A stretch of 12,895 nucleotides of DNA. Origin: a bacterium. Its GTDB lineage: Bacteria > Patescibacteriota > Patescibacteriia > Patescibacteriales > GWC2-42-12. This document shows positions 6,803-12,240 of this stretch, one piece after another; the first letter of the stretch is position 1, and every line of letters starts with the position of its first letter. Below the pieces are notes generated by a model. That model did no database searches. It had not been told where the DNA came from and was given only the letters and a program-made list of their open reading frames with translations. Made by a program: the position numbers and the translations under genes. The stretch spans positions 1 to 12,895 of the forward strand of contig JAURWF010000021.1 of assembly GCA_030655095.1 (NCBI GenBank), in the 5' to 3' direction.

Positions 6803-6831
6803 TTGTCAAAAAAAATAAAGTATTGTATGGT
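6803..6831 (+). promoter_or_regulatory. Candidate promoter for tRNA-Arg
   Basis: TTGTCA (6803-6808), 17-bp spacer, TATGGT (6826-6831). Predicted initiation near 6838 is about 7 nt before the mature tRNA 5' end, a short leader for RNase P to remove. Confidence 0.5.
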
Positions 6832-6844
6832 AATAAAAGATTAA

Positions 6845-6916
6845 GCCCTCGTAGTTTAACGGATAGAACAAGGGACTCCTAAGCCCTAGACAGAGGTTCA
6901 ATTCCTCTCGAGGGCA
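6845..6916 (+). tRNA. tRNA-Arg, anticodon CCT
   Basis: The acceptor arms GCCCTCG (6845-6851) and CGAGGGC (6909-6915) pair fully; the discriminator is A6916. The D arm is GTTT...GAAC. The anticodon loop CTCCTAA places CCT at 6878-6880, reading AGG. The T arm is AGAGG-TTCAATT-CCTCT (6892-6908). The anticodon stem AGGGA/GCCCT has an A/G mismatch at its base pair next to the loop. CCA is not encoded (CAA follows), so a CCA-adding enzyme is needed, unlike the tRNA-Ala downstream. Confidence 0.94.
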
Positions 6917-6927
6917 CAAGTTAATTA

Positions 6928-7096
6928 AATTATCAATTACGAATTATCAATTACAAATTAATGGGAGTGAAGTAATAAATTTTTATATTAGACAATTAAG
7001 TAGGTTTTAAAGTATTTAATCTTTTGGTTAATGTTAGGTAAATTATAGCATATTAAGTTAGGATTAAATATAATTGATAATTCGTAATTGATAATT
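6928..7096. repeat. 169-bp element with 26-bp perfect inverted ends between the two tRNA genes
   Basis: The left arm (6928-6953) is an exact reverse complement of the right arm (7071-7096). Each arm is itself built of a near-duplicated ATTATCAATTAC word. The inner 117 bp is AT-rich with no ORF. No target duplication is evident. This could be a small non-autonomous mobile element or a long RNA stem between co-transcribed tRNAs. The right arm also contains most of a TATAAT (7069-7074) correctly placed to serve tRNA-Ala. Confidence 0.8.
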
Positions 7097-7103
7097 GATT
7101 TTT

Positions 7104-7180
7104 GGGCCATTAGCTCAGTTGGCTAGAGTGCTTCCATGGCATGGAAGAGGTCAAGGGTTCAAGTCCCTTATGGTCCACCA
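7104..7180 (+). tRNA. tRNA-Ala, anticodon GGC (CCA encoded)
   Basis: The acceptor arms GGGCCAT (7104-7110) and ATGGTCC pair with a G3:U70 wobble, the alanine identity element. Anticodon stem CTTCC/GGAAG encloses loop ATGGCAT with anticodon GGC. The T arm is AAGGG-TTCAAGT-CCCTT. The discriminator is A7177 and the encoded CCA is 7178-7180. A TATAAT at 7069-7074 could be its -10, with a weak -35 (TAGCAT). Confidence 0.96.
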
Positions 7181-7222
7181 AAGTTTATAAAAGATAGAAC
7201 ATTAAATAAAAAATAAACGCTT

Positions 7223-7417
7223 ATAAAAAGAGTTTTTATAATTCATGGATGGGGCGGCCATTCTGACGAAGGGTGGTTTCCGTGGTTAAAAAAAACTTGA
7301 ACAAAAAGATTTTCAAGTTTATATTCTTGCTATGCCAGAATCAGAGGAATCGAAAATTGTGTATCAGTCCACCTCATTCTGGACAAAAGATTAGAAAAAA
7401 TAATATCATTTCCGCGC
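7223..7417 (+). pseudogene. Remnant of an RBBP9/YdeN-type alpha/beta hydrolase
   Basis: From 7226 the translation reads KRVFIIHGWGGHSDEGWFPWLKK, the start of an RBBP9/YdeN-like serine hydrolase with its HGxGG oxyanion motif. An extra A in an 8-A run (7287-7296 region) shifts the frame. After correction it continues LEQKDFQVYILAMPESEESK, the expected next strand and MP motif. A further shift is then needed to read on (VHLILDKRLEKI). The ATG appears replaced by ATA (7223-7225), with an in-frame stop just upstream. The homology ends where the inverted-repeat element at 7418 begins; the catalytic Ser, Asp and His regions are missing. The gene is therefore dead, through truncation plus frameshifts. 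Confidence 0.75.
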
Positions 7418-7599
7418 TTTGTGTCATTGCGGGCTTGACCCGCAATCCAGGGTTTAACAGTAGGAATGTAAATACTATTATTAAAATATTAATTTTAAAA
7501 ACAATTAAACTTAAAGTGTTTTTCTATTCTTTATGTTGCATAGACAATGATTATACGTTTCTACTCCTGGATTGCGGGTCAAGCCCGCAATGACACAAA
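7418..7599. mobile_element. 182-bp MITE-like element with 34-bp perfect inverted ends
   Basis: The left end (7418-7451) and right end (7566-7599) are exact reverse complements over 34 bases. Each end is itself a hairpin, ATTGCGGG-CTTGA-CCCGCAAT, much richer in GC than the surroundings. This resembles the palindromic 'TCATTGCGGGCTTGACCCGCAATCC' type of dispersed repeat seen in many genomes. The inner part is AT-rich and has no credible ORF. The element abuts the truncated hydrolase reading frame, consistent with insertion into it. No clear target duplication is seen. Confidence 0.72.
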
Positions 7600-7747
7600 C
7601 TTAATCATTTCTGGATTGTGGCTCGGAGGTCACAACGGTAGATTAAAAGTAAGTCTACAACAATGAAGTTCTTTGTATAACAACTAACTGTCAAAAATGA
7701 GAGCGAACTTGTTCAGGACAAACCCAATGTGATTGCTTTTAAATTTT
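7600..7747. other. Non-coding, decayed stretch
   Basis: No gene is recognised. A degenerate relative of the palindrome ends may lie at 7610-7637 (CTGGATTGTGG...GGTCACAACG). A short open tail (7681-7749, + strand) ending NVIAFKF-stop could be a fossil of a coding sequence, but is too short to identify. Confidence 0.4.
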
Positions 7748-7749
7748 AA

Positions 7750-7787
7750 AAAGAAAAAGGAGACTTGAATTTAGTAACTCAAGTCTC
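7750..7787 (-). terminator. Rho-independent terminator of the small membrane-protein gene
   Basis: On the minus strand a 9-bp stem GAGACTTGA/TCAAGTCTC (7787-7779 and 7768-7760) with a 10-base loop is followed directly by CTTTTTCTT. It lies 25 bp past the stop codon of the 7812-8048 gene. Confidence 0.85.
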
Positions 7788-7811
7788 TAATCCATCAAAA
7801 TGACATTTGTC

Positions 7812-8048
7812 TCAACCTTCCCATGTTACTACTAGAGCTCCTCCAACAATCCCGGTGACTGTAAAGAGAGGTAATAGGAAGTTAATCCATCCTATTGTTG
7901 TGGGAAACAATTGCAATGAAGCAAAAAAACAGACTATTCCTACAAAAAGAAGAGAGAAAGAGACAATTGTTCTTGCTTTCATCCCTTTTATTTCTCCCGG
8001 CGTCATAAAAGCAGAAAATGGTATTTTTTCTATTTTTGTTTTTTTCAT
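7812..8048 (-). CDS. Small two-helix membrane protein, unknown function
   Basis: 78 aa. The N-terminus is basic and polar (MKKTKIEKIPFSAFMTPGEIKGMKAR). Two hydrophobic segments follow, about 27-47 ('TIVSFSLLFVGIVCFFASL') and 52-75 ('IGWINFLLPLFTVTGIVGGALVV'), and the protein ends TWEG. It probably forms a hairpin in the membrane with the basic N-terminus inside. It is the only gene here with a strong Shine-Dalgarno: AAGGAGG ends 9 bases before the ATG. It has a promoter candidate upstream and a clear terminator downstream, so it is a genuine single-gene unit despite its size. It diverges from the winged-helix regulator (142-bp gap), which suggests a regulatory relationship. I do not recognise the family. 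Confidence 0.82.
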   Translation of the reverse strand: MKKTKIEKIPFSAFMTPGEIKGMKARTIVSFSLLFVGIVCFFASLQLFPTTIGWINFLLPLFTVTGIVGGALVVTWEG

Positions 8049-8096
8049 TTTCTTTTCCTCCTTTTGAATAGATTGTTAATGAACAATTAACTAGCC

Positions 8097-8124
8097 AATA
8101 TAACATAATGCTAAAATTCAGCAA
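8097..8124 (-). promoter_or_regulatory. Candidate promoter of the small membrane-protein gene
   Basis: On the minus strand, TTGCTG (8124-8119), 16-bp spacer, TATATT (8102-8097). Predicted initiation near 8090 gives a leader of about 40 nt that carries the AAGGAGG ribosome-binding site. Confidence 0.5.
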
Positions 8125-8148
8125 TAAAAATGACCTAAAACGCTGATT

Positions 8149-8190
8149 AGTAAACTATTAGTTTACTTTTACTATCTTTTATGCTACGAT
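8149..8190 (+). promoter_or_regulatory. Palindromic operator overlapping the regulator promoter; probably leaderless transcript
   Basis: AGTAAACTA-T-TAGTTTACT (8149-8167) is a perfect 9-bp inverted repeat. Its right half contains TTTACT (8162-8167), which with a 17-bp spacer and TACGAT (8185-8190) makes a promoter. Initiation about 7 nt past the -10 falls at ATG 8197, so the mRNA would have no leader. Repressor binding to the palindrome would cover the -35. Confidence 0.5.
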
Positions 8191-9048
8191 ATGCGCATGA
8201 AAGAAATAATAGATCAAACAATTGAGTCTCAAATAATTAATTTGCTTAAAGATGGATCGTTGTCAACAATTACAATTATTAAGAAAATTCAAAAATTAAG
8301 ACAAGATACGCCGAAACAAAGTGTTTATTTGGCAATAAGAAAACTCAAAAGAAAAGAAATAATTGCTTTAAGCGGAAAAATGGTATCGTTGCACCAAGTG
8401 TGGATAATTAAAATGAAAAACTTCTTTACAGAAATAGAGTTGCATTCTAGTAGCTCTAACGAAGCTAATATTCTTAAATTAGAAGAAAAAGAATATATAA
8501 CATACAATTTTAATAGCTTAATATCGTTAGATATGTTTTGGGGGCATGCTTTTATTTTGTTTTTAAAAAATATATTAGTTGGCAGTACTGTTTTTTTATA
8601 CAATCCTCATGAATGGTTTCTTATTGCACGTAAGCAAAATGAAATAAACCTTATTAAAGAAGCAAAAAAACAAGGAATCTTTTGGATGAATTTAATTGCT
8701 GGAGATAAAGCGCTTGATATTGAGATAAAAAAATATTTTGACGGAAAACCTGCTCAATGCTATTGTCTTGGTGAGGATCTATTTGAAAAAAATTACTATA
8801 TTAATAGTTTTGGTGATTTTCATATTGAGGTTTGGCTTGATAAGCGAGCTGTAGAGGAAATTGAAAAAATATATAATAAATATACGGAGATAAATGATAA
8901 TGTTATTAATCTATTAAGAAAAATTATTGAAAGAAAAGGATATAGACACAAAATGAAAATTTCTAAAAATGCCATTAAAGCGAAGAAAATTAAGAATTTG
9001 TTTAAAAAATATTTTTTTATCCCTAATTCAAAAATACAGAAATATTAG
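8191..9048 (+). CDS. Winged-helix DNA-binding protein with an unrecognised C-terminal domain
   Basis: 285 aa from ATG 8191; an ATG at 8197 (third codon) is the likelier start because the promoter spacing puts the transcript start there. Residues about 8-75 form a helix-turn-helix with wing: 'QIINLLKDGSLSTITIIKKIQ', 'KQSVYLAIRKLKRKEII' as recognition helix, then 'ALSGKMVSLHQVWI'. This is similar to regulators and TrmB-like wHTH proteins seen in Patescibacteria. Residues about 80-230 form an alpha/beta domain containing 'FWGHAFILFL' and 'LYNPHEWFLIARK', which I cannot assign. The tail (about 235-285) is very lysine-rich and may bind nucleic acid. There is no transmembrane segment. It diverges from the small membrane-protein gene and has a palindrome over its promoter, suggesting autoregulation. 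Specific targets are unknown. Confidence 0.72.
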   Translation: MRMKEIIDQTIESQIINLLKDGSLSTITIIKKIQKLRQDTPKQSVYLAIRKLKRKEIIALSGKMVSLHQVWIIKMKNFFTEIELHSSSSNEANILKLEEKEYITYNFNSLISLDMFWGHAFILFLKNILVGSTVFLYNPHEWFLIARKQNEINLIKEAKKQGIFWMNLIAGDKALDIEIKKYFDGKPAQCYCLGEDLFEKNYYINSFGDFHIEVWLDKRAVEEIEKIYNKYTEINDNVINLLRKIIERKGYRHKMKISKNAIKAKKIKNLFKKYFFIPNSKIQKY

Positions 9049-9138
9049 CGGAAAAATGGATTAAAAAAAATAAGATAAATATTAATTGACTAATTAATTA
9101 ACTAACTAAGTTTCATATGGAACGAAACATAAAAATTT

Positions 9139-9459
9139 ATGCAATTTACTGATCAAAATTTTCAAGAAGAGGTGGAAAACAACGTAGAGTTGGCTTTAGT
9201 TGACTTTTCTGCGCCATGGTGTGGTCCTTGTCGATTATTAAGCCCAATAATTGATGAGATTACAGAGGAATATAAGGACAAAAACATTAAAATTGGCAAA
9301 GTAAACATTGACGAGAGTCAAATTGTGACAGAAAAGTACCAAATTATGAGTGTGCCAACAATTATTCTTTTTAAAAACGGGAAAATTGTTGAGCAAATTA
9401 ATGGTTGTTGCAGTAAAGACAATTTAATAGAACTAATTGATAGATATTTAAAAAAATAA
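9139..9459 (+). CDS. trxA: Thioredoxin
   Basis: 106 aa, normal length. It is a cytoplasmic dithiol reductant for ribonucleotide reductase, methionine sulfoxide reductase and other targets. The active site is W27-C28-G29-P30-C31 in 'FSAPWCGPCRLLSP'. The buried acidic residue is D22 (VDFSA) and the cis-proline is P73 in 'MSVPTIILF'. The C-terminal glycine motif of the family is 'QINGCCSK'; this one adds two extra adjacent cysteines (about 90-91), which are not part of the usual thioredoxin active site. The start is ATG at 9139 without Shine-Dalgarno. Its reductase is encoded about 600 bp downstream, in a separate transcription unit. Confidence 0.97.
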   Translation: MQFTDQNFQEEVENNVELALVDFSAPWCGPCRLLSPIIDEITEEYKDKNIKIGKVNIDESQIVTEKYQIMSVPTIILFKNGKIVEQINGCCSKDNLIELIDRYLKK

Positions 9460-9471
9460 AAAAATCGGTAG

Positions 9472-9492
9472 GGGCACCCCTTGCGGGTGCCC
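9472..9492. repeat. REP-like GC-rich hairpin just after trxA
   Basis: GGGCACCC (9472-9479) pairs with GGGTGCCC (9485-9492) across a 5-base loop. This GTAGGGGCACCCCTTGCGGG type of palindrome is common as dispersed intergenic repeats. Only a short ATTTT follows, so it is at best a weak terminator for trxA. Confidence 0.6.
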
Positions 9493-9545
9493 GCATTTTG
9501 AATGTGAATAATATGGCATTATTTGATAATATGATTTTTTTTGTG

Positions 9546-9584
9546 GCTGTCGCCGAATATGAAATTCGGCGACAGCTTTTTTTT
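9546..9584 (+). terminator. Strong Rho-independent terminator downstream of trxA
   Basis: A perfect 13-bp stem, GCTGTCGCCGAAT (9546-9558) with ATTCGGCGACAGC (9564-9576), encloses a 5-base loop and is followed by eight Ts (9577-9584). It would end the trxA transcript about 120 nt past the stop codon. Confidence 0.88.
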
Positions 9585-9623
9585 AGAATGGGAGTGTGCT
9601 AAGGAATATTTTTACATGATTTT

Positions 9624-9655
9624 GACTTTAGTCCACGCTAGCGTGGACTAAAGTC
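9624..9655. repeat. Palindromic repeat, copy 1 of 4 (perfect, 32 bp)
   Basis: Perfect 16+16 palindrome: core AGTCCACGCTAGCGTGGACT (9630-9649) extended by GACTTT on the left and AAAGTC on the right. No T-run follows. It lies in the otherwise empty trxA-trxB gap. Confidence 0.92.
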
Positions 9656-9673
9656 CTGTTTAACTTCAGAGGG

Positions 9674-9701
9674 GATAAGTCCACAGTAGCGTGGACTTAT
9701 C
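9674..9701. repeat. Palindromic repeat, copy 2 of 4 (28 bp, imperfect centre)
   Basis: Arms GATAAGTCCAC and GTGGACTTATC pair over 11 bp around the centre AGTAGC, in place of the GCTAGC of copy 1. Six Ts follow (9702-9707), so this copy could terminate plus-strand transcripts. Confidence 0.88.
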
Positions 9702-9779
9702 TTTTTTAGTTTTACTAATATTAGCGAAAATATTGACAGTGGATAGACTGGGGAAAAGTGAATAATTTTAATGTGACGA

Positions 9780-9801
9780 AAGTCCACGCTAGCGTGGACT
9801 T
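9780..9801. repeat. Palindromic repeat, copy 3 of 4 (perfect, 22 bp)
   Basis: Core AGTCCACGCTAGCGTGGACT with one extra A/T pair outside. The outer arms seen in copies 1 and 4 are absent. It is followed by TAAAAAAAA, which reads as a T-run on the minus strand only upstream of the stem, so it is not a terminator. Confidence 0.9.
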
Positions 9802-9900
9802 AAAAAAAATAATGTTAATATTTTAGGTTTTAAAAAGATTTTTTTTGATCTGCTATCAAAAGAATGTCTTTGCGCAGAGCTATTAGAAGATTTAATTTTA

Positions 9901-9932
9901 GACTTTAGTCCACGGTAGCGTGGACTAAAGTC
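9901..9932. repeat. Palindromic repeat, copy 4 of 4 (32 bp, one central mismatch)
   Basis: Same 16+16 layout and same GACTTT/AAAGTC outer arms as copy 1, with a single change near the centre (GGTAGC instead of GCTAGC). The DNA between copies (9702-9779, 9802-9900) and from 9933 to the trxB promoter shows no gene. Confidence 0.9.
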
Positions 9933-9994
9933 AATCTTTTGTATTTTTCTCAATAATTAAAAACAGAAGATGGATTGTTTTTTAGAAAAGTTAT

Positions 9995-10023
9995 TTGACG
10001 AAGATTAAAGCAAGTATTAGAAT
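9995..10023 (+). promoter_or_regulatory. Promoter of trxB-rnhB
   Basis: TTGACG (9995-10000), 17-bp spacer, TAGAAT (10018-10023), each one base from consensus. Predicted start near 10030, about 25 nt before the trxB ATG. Confidence 0.65.
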
Positions 10024-10054
10024 AAATTAAATAACTTATTAACTAATTAATTTT

Positions 10055-10963
10055 ATGTACGATACAATTATTATTGGTTCTGGTTCGGCAGGGATGACGG
10101 CTGGAATTTATGCTGTAAGACGAAAAATGAAAACTTTAATTATTGGAAGGCAGGTTGGTGGGCAAATAGCGATGGCATCAACTATTGAAAATTATCCTGG
10201 ATTTAAAGTGATTGATAGTTTTGAGTTGATTCAGAAGATGGAAGATCAGGTTAAATCTTTGGGTGTTGAAATGAAAACAGAAGAAGTTGAGGAAATAATA
10301 AAAAATAATGATATTTTTTCTGTAATTACTAATAAAGGACAATATCTTTGCAAAACAATTATTATGGCGATGGGTTTATCGCCACGTTGGTTAAATGTTT
10401 CTGGTGAAAAAGAATTTTCTGGCAAAGGAGTTAGTTATTGTGCTAATTGTGATGGTCCATTATTTAAAAATAAAGTAGTCGCAGTCGTTGGCGGAGGTAA
10501 TGCGGCTTTGGATGCTGCTGAAGTTTTGTCAAAAATTGCTCGTCAAGTTTTTTTAATTCATCGCACAAGTCGTTTTAGAGGTTTTGAAGCTTTAGCAACG
10601 AAAGTTCAGCAAAGAGATAATATTGAAATTATTTTTGATAGTAATGTACAAGAAATAATAGGTCAAAATAAATTAGAAAAAATAAAAATTATTAATAGTA
10701 TAACCAACAAAGACAGGGAAATAAATCTTGATGGGTTATTTATAGAAATAGGGAGAGAGGCTTATACTGGGATAGTGGCTGATTTGGTTAAGCTCGATGT
10801 TAATAAAAAAATTATTATTGATCTTAATTGTCAAACAAGTCAGTCTGGCATTTTTGCTGCTGGCGATGTTACTCAAGTAAGCTTTAATCAAATTGTTATT
10901 GCTTGTGGTCAAGGAGCAGTAGCAGCTTTGTCGGCTTATAAGTATTTGCAAGGAATAAAATAA
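10055..10963 (+). CDS. trxB: Thioredoxin reductase
   Basis: 302 aa, slightly short of the usual 305-320. A flavoenzyme that passes electrons from NAD(P)H through FAD and a disulfide to thioredoxin. The FAD dinucleotide fold is GSGSAGMTAGIYA (8-20). The redox pair is C129-A-N-C132 in 'SYCANCDGPLF'. The nicotinamide fold is 'VVGGGNAALDAAEVL' (144-158). The second FAD motif is 'GIFAAGDVTQVSFNQIVIACGQGAVAA' (265-291). The segment that usually reads HRRxxFRA and holds the NADPH 2'-phosphate is here 'HRTSRFRG' (169-176): one of the two leading arginines is Thr. The start is ATG at 10055, no Shine-Dalgarno. trxB has a good promoter of its own, and rnhB follows after 6 bp in the same operon. Its substrate TrxA is encoded upstream. 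Confidence 0.95.
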   Translation: MYDTIIIGSGSAGMTAGIYAVRRKMKTLIIGRQVGGQIAMASTIENYPGFKVIDSFELIQKMEDQVKSLGVEMKTEEVEEIIKNNDIFSVITNKGQYLCKTIIMAMGLSPRWLNVSGEKEFSGKGVSYCANCDGPLFKNKVVAVVGGGNAALDAAEVLSKIARQVFLIHRTSRFRGFEALATKVQQRDNIEIIFDSNVQEIIGQNKLEKIKIINSITNKDREINLDGLFIEIGREAYTGIVADLVKLDVNKKIIIDLNCQTSQSGIFAAGDVTQVSFNQIVIACGQGAVAALSAYKYLQGIK

Positions 10964-10969
10964 GAGTTT

Positions 10970-11584
10970 ATGTTGGATTTTTCTGAAGAAAAAGAGTTTT
11001 TTAATCAAGGCTATAAAATAATAGCAGCTTTAGATGAAGCTGGACGAGGTCCTTTGGCGGGACCAGTAGTGGCTGCTTGTGTTGTTTTTTGTGTTGATCA
11101 AAAAATAAGCGAGGAACTTCAGCAAATTAATGATTCTAAAAAACTGTCTTTAAAAAAAAGAGAAGCTCTTTATCCGCTAATTAAGCAGTCTTTTTTGGGC
11201 GTTGGTATAGGTATTTGTGATAATCAAACGATTGATAGGATTAATATTTTACAAGCTACTTTTTTAGCAATGAAAAAAGCGCTAGGAGCTATTAAACAAA
11301 AACCAGATTTTATAATTTTGGACGGTAGTTTAAAAATATCAAATTTATCTTTGCCTCAGGAAGCGATTATTAAAGGTGATGAAAAGATTTTGACTATTGC
11401 GGCTGCTTCTATTATTGCTAAAGTAACACGAGATCGATTAATGTTAGATTTTTATCAGCAATATCCTCAATATGGTTTTGATCAACATAAGGGCTATGGC
11501 ACCAAGTTACATATAGAACGATTGAAGCAATATGGTCCCTGTTCAATTCATCGTTTGAGCTTCGCTAAAGTTTTACAAAAATAA
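10970..11584 (+). CDS. rnhB: Ribonuclease HII
   Basis: 204 aa, normal length. It cleaves the RNA of RNA:DNA hybrids and single ribonucleotides misincorporated in DNA. Catalytic residues: D22 and E23 in 'LDEAGRGPLAGP', D118 in 'FIILDGS', and D137 in 'IKGDEKILTIAAASIIAKVTRD'. Other signatures are 'INDSKKLSLKKRE' (53-65) and the C-terminal 'YPQYGFDQHKGYGTKLHIERLKQYGPCSIHRLSF'. The GRG motif that recognises the RNA-DNA junction is intact (25-27). The start is ATG at 10970, 6 bp after the trxB stop; a weak AAGAG precedes it. Pairing with trxB appears to be operon convenience, not a shared pathway. Confidence 0.97.
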   Translation: MLDFSEEKEFFNQGYKIIAALDEAGRGPLAGPVVAACVVFCVDQKISEELQQINDSKKLSLKKREALYPLIKQSFLGVGIGICDNQTIDRINILQATFLAMKKALGAIKQKPDFIILDGSLKISNLSLPQEAIIKGDEKILTIAAASIIAKVTRDRLMLDFYQQYPQYGFDQHKGYGTKLHIERLKQYGPCSIHRLSFAKVLQK

Positions 11585-11587
11585 TTC

Positions 11588-11616
11588 TTGTTAATTAAAT
11601 TTAAATAAACTATAAT
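11588..11616 (+). promoter_or_regulatory. Promoter of the methyltransferase gene
   Basis: TTGTTA (11588-11593), 17-bp spacer, consensus TATAAT (11611-11616). Predicted start near 11623, about 33 nt before ATG 11656. This separates the methyltransferase from the trxB-rnhB unit. Confidence 0.7.
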
Positions 11617-11655
11617 GTAGTTAATAAATTATATTTAGATTTGTAATTTTTTATT

Positions 11656-12207
11656 ATGACTATGTTAACAGGGGGAAATGCTTTAATTGACACAGCTTTG
11701 ATTTTGGCTAAAGCGCATGTATCTGAAAAGATGAAAGTCGCTGATTTGGGTTGTGGTACTTCTGGGCATTTTGTTTTTCCAGTTGCGAAGATTGTTGGAA
11801 AAAAAGGAATTCTTTACGCAGTAGATATTTTAAAAACAGTTTTAGAAACTATTGCCAAACGCGCTAGAATAGAAAATTGCGAGAATGTTAAAACTATTTG
11901 GAGTAATTTAGAAGTTTTTGGCGCCACTAAAATTGAATCAGCTAGCATAGATATTTCTTTATTAATTAATACTTTGTATCAATCGCATAAACGCGCTGAA
12001 ATAGTACGTGAAGCAATAAGATTAATTAAGCAAGGAGGTAGACTAGTGATAGTTGAGTGGAAAAATGTTGCTGTTCCTTTTGGTCCACCAGTTGAAGAGA
12101 GAGTTAGCAAGGAATTGATGGTGGCAACTGCGAATAGACTTGGGATGCATTTGGAAGATGAATTTGATGCAGGGCCATATCATTACGGATTAATTTTTGT
12201 TAAATAA
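11656..12207 (+). CDS. Class I SAM-dependent methyltransferase
   Basis: 183 aa. Methyltransferase of the UbiE/ArsM-like type with a Rossmann fold. Motif I is VADLGCGTSGHF (28-39), which binds SAM. The acidic residue that holds the ribose follows at 'LYAVDI' (53-58). Motif IV-like 'ASIDISLLINTLYQ' spans 96-109. Then comes 'REAIRLIKQGGRLVIVEWK' (118-136), typical of the strand following motif IV. The C-terminal half is short. There is no membrane segment. The substrate cannot be deduced. The start is ATG at 11656 (a second ATG at 11662 is possible); no Shine-Dalgarno. It is followed after 33 bp by a membrane protein gene, probably co-transcribed. Confidence 0.88.
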   Translation: MTMLTGGNALIDTALILAKAHVSEKMKVADLGCGTSGHFVFPVAKIVGKKGILYAVDILKTVLETIAKRARIENCENVKTIWSNLEVFGATKIESASIDISLLINTLYQSHKRAEIVREAIRLIKQGGRLVIVEWKNVAVPFGPPVEERVSKELMVATANRLGMHLEDEFDAGPYHYGLIFVK

Positions 12208-12240
12208 CAAATAAGATTTAATTATTAATTTATTATTACT

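Noticed and set aside
7273..7593. 106-codon open frame on the plus strand
   Set aside because: It runs out of frame through the hydrolase remnant and through both palindromic ends of the 182-bp element; no protein family is recognisable.
7681..7749. Open tail ending NVIAFKF-stop on the plus strand, possible C-terminus of a lost gene
   Set aside because: It has only about 22 codons, an in-frame stop just upstream and no recognisable family; noted only as part of the decayed stretch.
7807..8124. Open frames on both strands overlapping the small membrane-protein gene (7807-8067 + and 7882-8124 -)
   Set aside because: They are shadows; only the 7812-8048 minus frame has an SD, a promoter candidate, a terminator and a sensible hydrophobicity pattern.
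8325..8603. 92-codon open frame antisense to the regulator
   Set aside because: It lies wholly inside the regulator gene, with no start signals.
9624..9932. Possible CRISPR array in the trxA-trxB gap
   Set aside because: The repeats are full palindromes of unequal length with irregular 18-100 bp gaps, and no cas genes are nearby.
10736..11008. 90-codon open frame antisense to the trxB-rnhB junction
   Set aside because: It covers conserved coding sequence of both genes on the other strand.
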